Of a DNA stretch of 64,000 bases, positions 55,442 to 64,000 are shown piece after piece. The DNA lies in contig JAPYXD010000686.1 of assembly GCA_030998225.1 (NCBI GenBank), positions 3,410,001 through 3,474,000 of the forward strand, in the 5' to 3' direction. The notes under the pieces are model-generated. The model was given only the letters and a program-made list of their open reading frames with translations. It made no database searches and was not told the origin of the DNA. This stretch comes from Diplolepis rosae (Eukaryota > Arthropoda > Insecta > Hymenoptera > Diplolepididae). The translations under genes and the position numbers were made by a program. The stretch's first letter is position 1; each line of letters begins with the position of its first letter.

Positions 55442-56840
55442 GTATCCATGACAGTTATATTATATATTATAATCATATAAAACTATTATGCTATTATATC
55501 ATATAACACATTTTATTGTTGCTTTAAATATTGTTGCTAGATACATGTAATTGTTTTTATAAATAATTTCACTATTGCTATTAACTAAAATATCAATAAA
55601 CAATTGATTTTATTGGTAAAATAATAATTACAACAAATATTACCTTTTATTATTATTAACTATCATTATTACTATTGTTAATAATAACAATTAACAAAAT
55701 GCAACAAATGTTATACAACAACAATATTACTTCAACCTTTATATTTAAAATTATTATTAATCTCTATTATTATTAATATTTAATATTGTTATTAAAATTT
55801 GCAACCAATATTATAATAATGTTACTTCAAATTTTATAATAATAATGTTTATAATAATTATCATTATTGTTAATATTCTTATTTGATGTTAATCAACAAT
55901 CAGCAATTAATTATAAAATACATTCTTTTAATAACTATTACTATTATGTTATTTTATAAACAAAAGCAATGTTTAAATATAAAGATTAATAGAATTATAA
56001 ACAAATCATAATCACCATTTATGTACAACAATTGTATTATAGTTACTCTATTACTTACCTATGTATAAAAATAATGTAATTGACCCTTACGACTAAATCT
56101 ACCTAAACCTGGTGGCACGGGTTTACACAGCTCCTTAAGAAGATGTGGGTAACACCCACACCAAGAAATCACGACCCTCACGGACTTTGAAAATCGGTGT
56201 GAGACCCTAAGCTCACCAACGCAGCATACAAGCAAAGCTGGCCCATGGTTTCAATTCAACACACTGTCACCTAAGATACCAATGCACTTCGAAAAAGCTA
56301 TTGAAACTATACAACTCGAACCCCCATGCTTCCGTTCTACGGATTGAAACCACAAGCGAGAATATATACCAGATGTCGAGGCCTAAGGAGAGTCGTCGAA
56401 ATCTACGGAGTCTAAGTGCGGATCAAATTTCAAACCGACCCATCGTCGCAGTGCCGGTAATAAATCGTCAAGTCGCCAAAGTCACAACAAGGTAGCAAGT
56501 GACATATTTGTAGCCGCAACATAATTGTTTCAAACGAGGATTACGTGTCAGTGTGCGAAACCAAATAAGGATAATCTACGAGTAAGTGTTGGAGTTACCT
56601 ATTATTGGCACCAGGAAGGACTAAGACCAACTAAGGGAATATTGTACCTGATAGGCACCTAACATCAAAACAAACCGGTAAGTTAATAAAAAGAAACCCT
56701 TTTCTTTATTAAATTTCTCTTGTCCTTTTACACTTAAACTCACGGTTCGATTTTCTTTAAGGTTGGACAAAACTAGACTCACCCAACCGAAAGGAAAAAC
56801 CAGCCTGCCACCAACTCTTTTTTCGTTTGGGTCAATATAG
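55442..56840. other. AT-rich intronic stretch of the fusion transposase
   Basis: Low-complexity ATT/AAT runs at 55450-56050. 56090-56640 has mixed composition without a recognised gene. Confidence 0.4.
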
Positions 56841-56844
56841 TAAT

Positions 56845-57012
56845 TTTTAATAAACTATACTTGTTAAAATTAATTGTTATTTAATTTATTTGGCTTGTCC
56901 TCTACCCGGTAATTTATTAATTACAATTAATAATAAACAGAGGAATATAGATAGGGTAATTGGCTTTAGACTTTAGCTAGGAAAATCAAACAAAAATTTT
57001 TAGGACCTCACA
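56845..57012 (-). repeat. LTR fragment, family B, copy 2
   Basis: The reverse complement begins TGTGAGGTCCTAAAAATTT and matches 10254-10445 (shared TTTTCCTAGCT, GCCAATTAC, TATATTCCTCTGTTTATT). It lies within the broken transposase gene. Confidence 0.55.
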
Positions 57013-57630
57013 CAGGTCTGGAAAGGAAGGACGGAAGGGAGTTAAGCAGTGCATAGATATATACCCAATTTATTCAATAATTTTTCATGTAGTGTAAATC
57101 AAGGTACATTATGCATAATTTATTATCCGGTAGTACAATATATGTATTAAATAATTTATACTTCACCATTTTATTATATACTATCGTACTCTAGGACTAT
57201 GTACTGCATTTTTTTTATAAAAATCATATTTCAGTTATAGTAAAAAAATTATTATCCTTTTCAAAATTAATTAGACTATATAAATCTACTGTCCAAATAC
57301 AATTACGCGAATAGTAATTTCATGGAAAACACGTCATCTGACATTTGAACAAATTTTATTTTGTTGCAGTTAATATGTAAAAAATCAATTGTTAATACGA
57401 TCTCTGTTCTGCATAAATTCACGGAAAAATAATTTACAATTTATGATAAAGACGTCGAAAAGCAACTAGCAATTTTTACACTAACTTACAATAAAGTTTT
57501 CAGCTTTTGAGAATTCTGTATAGTAAGTTCTCTTTCCTCCTGGGCAGCTCTAGTACAACTCTCCTCAACCATTTTTTCTACGACTTCATTTACCTCTTTT
57601 TGGTGAGTTCTAGAAGTGCCTACGTTTAAC

Positions 57631-57792
57631 CAGTGTTCGCAGAACGTGGACGTAAACGGCCCCCACCATAGATGTTTCGAGCTCATTGTGTCTTCCTCAT
57701 TCAACCAACCTATGGCAGTGAAGCGAGGAAGAAGCCATGAGCTGGTAGGGTCCATGGTGGGGGCCGTTTACGTCCACGTTCTGCGAACACTG
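57631..57792. mobile_element. hAT-type MITE in a transposase exon
   Basis: 162 bp with about 39-bp perfect inverted ends (CAGTGTTCGCAGAACGTGG...), flanked by the 8-bp duplication CGTTTAAC (57623-57630 and 57793-57800). Eight-base duplications and CAxTG tips are typical of hAT elements. It splits exon 2 of the fusion transposase; insert plus duplication (170 bp) shifts the frame. Confidence 0.93.
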
Positions 57793-57927
57793 CGTTTAAC
57801 TGAGAAACACCCAGTACTGCAAGAAGCTTGTTATGAGAAGTGATACCTCCACCTCCGTTCAAAGTACCTGTAACAAGTTTATGATGTTAATCATCATAAT
57901 AAGCACTTATGTAAACATTCACGAGTC

Positions 57928-58229
57928 GGGGAAGGAATCTGTTTGTTTCTCCGCTGGGTGGCGCGGCTAGTCGGTTATCCTAGTGGGCGTGTGGCCGCGG
58001 ATGGAAGTTCCGAGCGAACGGATGACGGAAGAGTCGTACGCGACATTAATGGTACCAACCACCCGTGAAGTTTAAAGCCGAAAGGCGGTTCCGCGGGTGG
58101 TGTATTGGTTCGAGAGAGGGGGTTTTTTGGTTTTAACAGGTATGCCTAGACCCGTCCTAGGAGAGTCCTGTAGAAGGCCTATAAAAGATTTTGCCATTTT
58201 TCCTCACCAAAAAAAAAAAAAAAAAAAAA
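57928..58229 (+). mobile_element. SINE-like retroposon with poly(A) and 14-15-bp duplication
   Basis: About 300 bp ending in about 21 A (58209-58230), flanked by AACATTCACGAGTC on both sides (57914-57927, 58231-58244), as made by LINE-type target-primed insertion. It contains GGCGCGGCTAGTCGG (A-box-like) and GGTTCGAGAG (B-box-like), but about 150 bp apart, too far for a plain tRNA promoter. Related copy at 29982-30332. It sits in intron 1 of the fusion transposase. It could instead be a truncated LINE 3' end. Confidence 0.85.
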
Positions 58230-58962
58230 AAACATTCACGAGTCAATACACAATATTATTCATCTGTACTCACCAATCACAGCTTTTGTAGTGCAATTAA
58301 AAGTCATTGTACTAGATCCTGATAAATTATGTTGTTTATCTGTCAAGACGTTGTTTGTGTGTTGACATTTTCGGCAAGGTATATAATACGTAGTTCCCAA
58401 ACCCGACGCTATACTACTTGTTATGTTAAGAAGTGATACTACATTATTGCATTTTTTTCATATTAGTTGTGCTAAGATATCTATATTCACTATCTTATTT
58501 CCTTCATCCTTTAAATTTATATGCGTCGAGTGCTTATACTCTGTCTGATCAATTTTGAAGTTATATTTGGTGTTTTTGGTGCCGTAAATGCTCCTAAATT
58601 TTTTGCCAGCTTCTTGATGATTCAATCGAGCTTTGTATACTTTTTCAGTAACTAATCTGCCATTCCAATAATACCTTTTTACTTTTTATTTTGGCATTTT
58701 GTGGTTTTCAATACATCAAATTAATAAATACTCAAGATTGATACTGATCACCAAACTACCACTAACGGACTGTACACATATACGAGCACACATGTGAATT
58801 TCAAGCGACGTTGCCATATCTAGAACTGCTCGAGTCAAACCATGAGTGTACCTTTTTTTGACTAGCTGGGTACCTGACCAACTTCCTTAAGCTACCAGAA
58901 TGAAACAAGAAAAAGGAACTCATGGGCCAGTCAGCCCTTTTATTAACTGCCATCCTTAATTA

Positions 58963-59222
58963 CTAATTACATAATTGAACTAATTCTTTAATTTGATTGA
59001 CGTGTTGCTCGTCACTTGATATTGATGGTCGCCCGGGGCGTTCCGAACCATCAACACGTTCTCGGCCTCCTTTGAAGTCTTTGTACCACTTATGAACATT
59101 TTTCGGCCACATGGTCAAATCACCGAAGGCCTTCTGTAATATTATGAACGTTTCAGCAACTGGAATTTCATCCCGCAAACAAAATTTAATGGTACTTCTT
59201 TGCTCAACAAATCCAGACATTG
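58963..59222 (-). pseudogene. mariner transposase N-terminal fragment
   Basis: Minus strand: MSGFVEQRSTIKFCLRDE, then the HTH region MWPKNVHKWYKDFKGGRE and linker ERPGRPSISSDEQHVNQIKE, ending in a stop near 58963. This is the DNA-binding half of a mariner transposase. It lies downstream, in the same strand direction, of catalytic-domain fragments (59262-59894), the reverse of the normal order. Confidence 0.88.
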
Positions 59223-59261
59223 TAAACATCGAAAAAATCATTTTTAGTCGTTTAGAAAACA

Positions 59262-59894
59262 CAAGCGAGCTAGTAGTCGCTGGGGGCCAGATTTGGAGAA
59301 TATCGTGGGTGAGGAAGCAATTCCAAGCTTAATTCATTCAATATGACCATCGTTTTCATGGACTTGCGGTACGGTACTTTGTCCTTGGTGGAACAGCACT
59401 TTTTTCTTTTACATGTGAGGTGGTTTTTTCTTGATTTCTGCACTCAATCAATCCAGTAATTCCATGTAATGGTCACTGTTAATGATTTTACGTACCTCCA
59501 GCGCGTAAACTCATTTTTACGCTACAGTTGAGAGTAGCGTAATGTTGTGTATTACGATACAGAGGAATTTAATGTAAAAATTGAACTGCGCATGCGCCTA
59601 TTACGATTCATCGGAGCGTAATCTTATTCTTCTTCGTACAGCGTTGGCACCGTACTGATAAAGCCTTGTAAATTTGAACTGCGCATGCGTCTATTACAAT
59701 ACGCTACTACTACACAAGATCGATAAAATCACAATGGCCGGAAGTATTTGCGAAATGTCAAGTGAGATGGGAAATCACGGCAGTTTCGACCTTTTCGAGT
59801 GTGTAGTGATGGATCGATGTTTCATCTATTGTCACATACCGTCGTAGAAAATCCTTTTTACCTCGCTTGAACAGCTCTAAACAGCGCTCTGAAC
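59262..59894 (-). pseudogene. mariner transposase catalytic relic split by MITE M
   Basis: Minus strand. At 59894-59790: SERCLELFKRGKKDFLRRYV, then TIDETSIHHYTLEK (first Asp). After a MITE-like insert the frame resumes at about 59490: IINSDHYMELLD, stop, LSAEIKKKPPHM, stop, KKKVLFHQ, then with a one-base shift DKVPYRKSMKTMV (second Asp) and ELLPHPRYSPNLAPSDY (third Asp kept; the nearby PD of the family is PN). Ancient, inactive. Confidence 0.85.
59485..59745. repeat. MITE family M, 5' half, inside mariner relic
   Basis: Shares ACAGTTGAGAGTA, GATACAGAGGAATTTAATGT, AAATTGAACTGCGCATGCGC, TTCTTCTTCGTACAGCGTT and GATAAAATC...AATGGCCGG with the element at 8478-8952. It interrupts the mariner relic frame between the first and second catalytic Asp. 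Confidence 0.75.
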
Positions 59895-59895
59895 C

Positions 59896-60004
59896 TACTT
59901 ACCTAGACGACGACGTACTTACCTGACGATGACGTATTTACCTGGATGACGAGATACTTACCTGGACGACGAGATACTTACCTGGATGACGACATACTTA
60001 CATG
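59896..60004 (-). repeat. 20-bp minisatellite of splice-donor-like units
   Basis: Six units at a 19-20-bp period (TACTTA words at 59896, 59916, 59935, 59955, 59975, 59995). On the minus strand each unit contains CAGGTAAGTA or a one/two-base variant, followed by TCTCGTCGTC-like sequence. The core equals the consensus 5' splice site. Confidence 0.85.
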
Positions 60005-62900
60005 CAAATTTATGAGATTTTGTTAAATTTTGAAAAGATTTGAACACTATAAAATCACCTTTTTAGTAAAATTTTGAATAGATGAATGTTTGAAGGTTCA
60101 AGTGAAAACATTAATTAAGCAATGTTTTTACTTTACGAATTTGATCAATTATATTAATTTCATCACTCAAATCAACTGTTATTCTTATAATTATAGTCCT
60201 GCAATAGTTTCAATTAAGCGCCGAAATCGTCGTTAATCCTTATTTTGAAATTCAGAAAATTACGATTAAATACCAGAATTACAATTTGTAACATAAAAAT
60301 TTCATTTATAAATAATTATAGGAATTAACATTTTAAATTATTGTTGTGAATTAAAAATTGATAACAAGCTTTATATAAATGCATAGTAATAACAGAGGAT
60401 ACAATTCTGGAAATATTACAATCATTGATTACATATGTTATAGTGGTAATTAGTTAATTTGACAATTTTTTTTTTGATTGATAACAAATATTCAAACTTA
60501 CAACATGATGATTGTTGATGAAAAGAAGATTAAAAATTGTAAAACTTTATCGATTAGATATAAAACACTAAAGAGTAATTTCCAAGAATTACGATCGTTA
60601 ATGTATACATTAGTAAAAATAAAATCTGGAAAGCATTCTATATTATTGATTATACATAAAAAAAAATTGACATATATTTTATTAATAGAGATTAAAAAAT
60701 ATTAGGATCGTTGATTACATATTGAGACGGCCCAGCCTTCGATATCCGCCTTTTTGCGACGAAAAGAGGAAGGAATCCACAAAATTAGGATTACTTTCAG
60801 AACAAGTAGATTCCCACGAGACTCGCACAAAAGAATTGCGAGGTATGATCCAGTATTTGAGCAGCAATTAATGATTTGCCTCCAAACCGGAAGTGAACGC
60901 GGCGTGAACGAGGCAGCCTGCTTTTCACGGACATTTTCGTTCGTGCTCTGAGCGAGCGCCACACTAACCTGTGGTTGCTGCCACCCGACCACTCACTCAG
61001 ATCAAGCAGCGTGTGGCATGGTCCGCTGGATGGACGGGCGTCCCACACTGTTACTTTTTTTCTATATATTTTTTTTTATTATTTATAACAGGATCATTTG
61101 TTCATTTACACGTATGGGAGTTTTAATTAATGATTAAATAAAATAACCAAATGAACAAATGTAATGTATAAATAAATGAACCTAACTGTATGGTTATAAG
61201 TGAATACAGCTATTATTATATTGTGAATAAGCAAATATAATTGTTATTTTATTTTAAATAAATAATTATAATCATTGCCACATTGCAAGTATTATAGATT
61301 TTTGATATTATAAGTAAAGATAATTATCATTGTGCCGTAAAATCCATTAGTATTCAACATTACGAATAACTGTATTTATGAAAATGGGTCACTTAACAAT
61401 GATAAATAGAAGTTGATTTATTGAAATCTCCGTTTTATTATAAAGAGCGTTACACGACGTTCAAGCCTGCCCACACCGCTGTCCAATAGGAACCCTCGCC
61501 CACGCAAGTAGCACACGCCAGCGGGAGGTGAAATGGGGGAAAGGCTTTCTCGTCATCGTCGCGCGGTGCGTTTTCGCTTTTGAGTGCGGATCAATTTTTG
61601 AATGCTTCCACGGGACGAAATATGCGACTTTTTGAAATCTGAAAAACATCGTCATAATCGCGAGAACATCAGCTTTTTCCTGATACTGATTTTCAACCCG
61701 AAAACGGTCGTAAAAAGGGGGAAAACATCGCGCATAAAACTCTTGATTTATTGATTTAATTGGACTCGATCGCGGTCGCTAATTGAGGCGCGCGCATATT
61801 AATTAAGGGGGGAAATTAATAGAGAGGTGGAAAACCGAGGTAACGTGCACGGTTGCTGATCCACAAATTTTATTACAGGCGCGCTGCCCACAAAGGTGAG
61901 AGCACGGCTCGACACCAGGGCATTCAATTTATTAATTCGAGACCTCGGGCTCAAGTATGCTCACCTGCATCTCACGATCAGGTGAACAACTTTGAGAACC
62001 AGGTCGTCTATGCTTCCCGGTCCTCCCTTAGCAGTTAGGGATCTTTTGGATCGTTTTACGTTTTTTTTTTAAATATTTGTAGGTTTGTTTTTTTTTATTC
62101 GCGTGGGGTTTTCTTATTTTTGAATTAAAAGCAGCGAGCAACAGGCTCGAGTAAAATACTGGATTCTGGTCAACTCGGGACGCGAGTATCCGTGCACTCA
62201 CAAAAAGTGAGACTCGGAGAAAGTTCCCATCCTCATATATTTTTGGCGTCGTGTAGTGTCGGAGCCCTGAGGGCACTTCACTATCACGGCGTTCCCTTTT
62301 CCTTCTAAACTTCCAGTGAGTCAACCAGAATCTAGTACGGTTTTATTGATTCTAACGGGAGGAAAAGCAAATGATGAACTCGTCGGGAGCACATGCTCTT
62401 AATCTCCAAAATTTGAGACCGACAACCTGATGCTTGTGGATAACAAGATTTTAAAATTAAAGATAAATGGTGGGTTGGAATATTTAGGAAACTAGTGGGT
62501 TGAATTAACCATGGCAAAGAGAAAGCCACTCTATAATCCAAAAGGTCAAAAGGAACTTTATTTTCAGGTGTAGGGACAATTCCCCAAAATTAAAACGTGT
62601 TTTTGTTCGTGGCGCGTTTGCGCGAAATTATTCAAAACAAAAGTTAATTATGATTTTCCTATGATTATAGATACGAAATCTCTAAATTACGCACTGTGAG
62701 AACGAGGAATTATAGAATTGACGTTCGCTCTCTCCAAAATTAAAAATAGTGAGTTTCTTCGGTATTCTAGCTCTTAAAATCAAGAATCCCACTTCGCGAA
62801 AATTTCACCCTTCGTGTGACCCACACGTAGATTATAAACGAACAATTTTGGTTTTTCTACTCTTTCTTGTAAAATTAATAGAGTTATTTGTGCATGAAAC
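60005..62900. other. Non-coding stretch with GC-richer islands
   Basis: 60005-60715 is AT-rich. 60716-61050 is GC-richer; on the minus strand it has a donor-like CACAGGTTAGT but no clear frame. 61455-62040 is again GC-richer, with CGTCGCGCGGTGCG and no recognised domain. These could be promoter or 5' UTR of a gene outside the window. Confidence 0.35.
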
Positions 62901-63660
62901 ATATGAAGAATAGTAATTATTCAATTTGTTATTGTTGCACATTAATTTCTATTGGAAAAGCAATTTTTACATTAACAATTTTGTAGCGACATCGCACAGT
63001 TTACATTTACAGACTCAATATTTGTAGAAACTGTTCTTCCAATAGGATGGGAATCAAGAGAAGTTAAACAAAATTAAAATTATATTTATGATGGCATCGA
63101 TTATGAAGTGCTTATTTATTCTTGTCAGAAAAATTCTTTATTTCATCCAAAAAAGGAAAAAAAAGCAAATATTTCTATTTTTTTTTTCAGTGATAAAAAA
63201 AAAATGATTCGTATGGGAACTGGCATTTGTCTTAATAAAAAAAGGTATTCGTTTGTTTTTTGAAAGGTTGGTGAACAAAAATAAAATTGATTAAATTAAA
63301 TGCAAAGAAAGTACTTATAAGAATTTTAAAGAAATATAATTTTTTTGTAATGATATTAAATTATTAGTTTGTGGTAAACCGAAGAGAAATTTTTGAAATT
63401 TCTGATTAATTTGATAAATACTTGCTAGTTTGCGAAGTTTAATTTACTCTGAAAAAAAAATATGAAAGATATTTAAATTTTTTGTTTGCTATATGAAGGT
63501 ACAGTGAGCTTGTCTAATCTCTGAAATAGAAAACAAAAAATTAAAATAAAATTTCAAAAGATCTTTTCGTTTAAAACATTTCCTGGTTTAGTTATTCTAA
63601 ACGCTTTGGTTTTATGCAAAGTTTATATTATTTTAAGTTTGAATTCAAATTCAGTTAATC
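62901..63660. other. AT-rich stretch downstream of integrase end
   Basis: No gene. On the minus strand a TTTTCTATTTCAG acceptor-like site occurs near 63520, possibly a splice acceptor of an LTR element; unproven. Confidence 0.35.
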
Positions 63661-63664
63661 AATT

Positions 63665-64000
63665 TTATATATTTATGTGCGATCTTTTTATTTGATTGAC
63701 GTGAAATACTGTCGGTTTTCCTTTTATGTTGATTTTTACATTTCCTTTTCCCAGTACATCTAAAACTTCGTGAGGTCCTGTGTATTGATTATCCAGCTTC
63801 TTAATTTTTCCTCCTTTTATTAAAAATACATAATCCCCAATTTTTATTTCCAAGGGATTTATTTTTCTATCGTGATACATTTTTGATTTTTATTTTGCCG
63901 TTATGAGATTGTCTCTTGCTTGCGTACGCATTTCATGCAGTTGTGTGACAAAGTTGATCAAATAATCATCATAGGTTTGCAATTTTTCATTATGTAATAG
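63665..64000 (-). pseudogene. Gypsy integrase C-terminal end, runs off the window
   Basis: Minus strand: YDDYLINFVTQLHEMRTQAR, DNLITAK, stop (near 63890), then MYHDRKINPLEIKIGDYVFL and the GP[YF]-type module DNQYTGPHEVLDVLG, ending VNQIKRSHINI. This is the C-terminal DNA/chromatin-contact region of an errantivirus/Gypsy integrase. The catalytic part lies beyond 64000. It is not the same family as the young element (GPHEV versus GPFKV). One in-frame stop suggests decay. Confidence 0.82.

Larger units (their letters stand above)
53682..58697 (-). pseudogene. Mutator-like transposase fused to a DEDDh exonuclease
   Basis: Minus strand, spliced. Exon 1, 58697-58274: MPK, then KVKRYYWNGRLVTEKVYKAR, a CX2C site (IPCRKCQHTN), ending at a GTGAGT donor. 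Exon 2, 57867-57490 (acceptor TTGTTACAG, donor GTAAGT), is split by a hAT MITE and carries QKEVNEVVEKMVEESCTRAAQ. A block from about 55420 has the catalytic core start GYFDMGWPTKGSGRSYDSLS, a CX2C pair (RKCRMCDLGH) and FIGDCDSSA. The 54835-54389 piece has NPNESFNAMLASKSPKSK, then Exo I (VYFDLETGSL). The 54367-53801 piece has Exo II (TAHNCAFDYPRL) and Exo III (AHNAIDDVAVL), then FDGLTRLLGPDENGYIRV to about 53685 in a shifted frame. All five DEDDh residues survive. In-frame stops: in exon 1 (TAA, TGA), near 54881-54840, and TAA at 54389. Related architectures with a terminal exonuclease exist in some animal MULE-type proteins as far as I recall; the exact family is unassigned. Confidence 0.8.

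Overview
The window is eukaryotic, AT-rich and gene-poor. It looks like arthropod DNA, most likely insect: U2-type introns, Tc1/mariner, piggyBac-, hAT- and MULE-type transposons, Gypsy LTR elements primed by a tRNA-Lys(CUU) sequence, a Penelope-like fragment and a chuvirus-type glycoprotein fossil. I lean towards Hymenoptera with low confidence. No prokaryotic operons, rRNA genes or convincing tRNA genes were seen.

Layout. 0.6-2.0 kb: an unrecognised, GC-richer, apparently spliced gene or relic on the minus strand, next to an LTR-like repeat (2.6-4.6 kb) that carries a foldback element. 4.6-9.8 kb: a decayed Gypsy element whose reverse transcriptase is split by a TTAA-flanked piggyBac-type MITE and a second MITE. 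9.8-10.25 kb: an integrase relic on the opposite strand. 10.9-12.4 kb: a Mutator-like transposase pseudogene. 12.5-13.6 kb: a solo LTR with a CACT duplication. 14.8-28.6 kb: a complex satellite split by a young, nearly intact 11.6-kb Gypsy element (LTRs 1927 bp each, two differences noticed, TSD TGAG). 28.7-29.2 kb: a Penelope GIY-YIG endonuclease fragment. 30.65-31.9 kb: a mariner element. 32.9-34.7 kb: a chuvirus-type glycoprotein fossil. 34.7-37.8 kb: two inverted copies of a transposon with ATTACTGCG subterminal repeats. 38.1-40.5 kb: a CACTA/EnSpm-like transposase. 42.9-49.7 kb: the one clearly intact host-type gene, a six-exon BEN-domain gene with a 1.13-kb palindrome in intron 2 and a mariner in intron 4. 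50.0-50.5 and 52.5-52.8 kb: palindromic MITEs. 53.7-58.7 kb: a spliced Mutator-like transposase fused to a DEDDh exonuclease, broken by a hAT MITE and hosting a SINE-like retroposon. 59-60 kb: a scrambled mariner relic and a minisatellite of consensus splice donors. 60-63.6 kb: no recognisable genes. 63.66-64.0 kb: the C-terminal end of a Gypsy integrase.

Functional reading. Only the BEN gene looks like a working cellular gene, and all six of its exons join in frame with GT-AG introns. The young Gypsy is the most complete mobile element. It has gag, a separate CCHC-finger frame, a textbook -1 frameshift cassette (GGGAAAC plus a stem-loop) leading into pol, and an unusual extra 3' reading frame with RG boxes and a second copy of the nucleocapsid-type zinc knuckles. 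The exonuclease-fused transposase and this extra Gypsy frame are the best candidates for under-described biology. Most other sequence is layered insertions, whose nesting gives a relative chronology.
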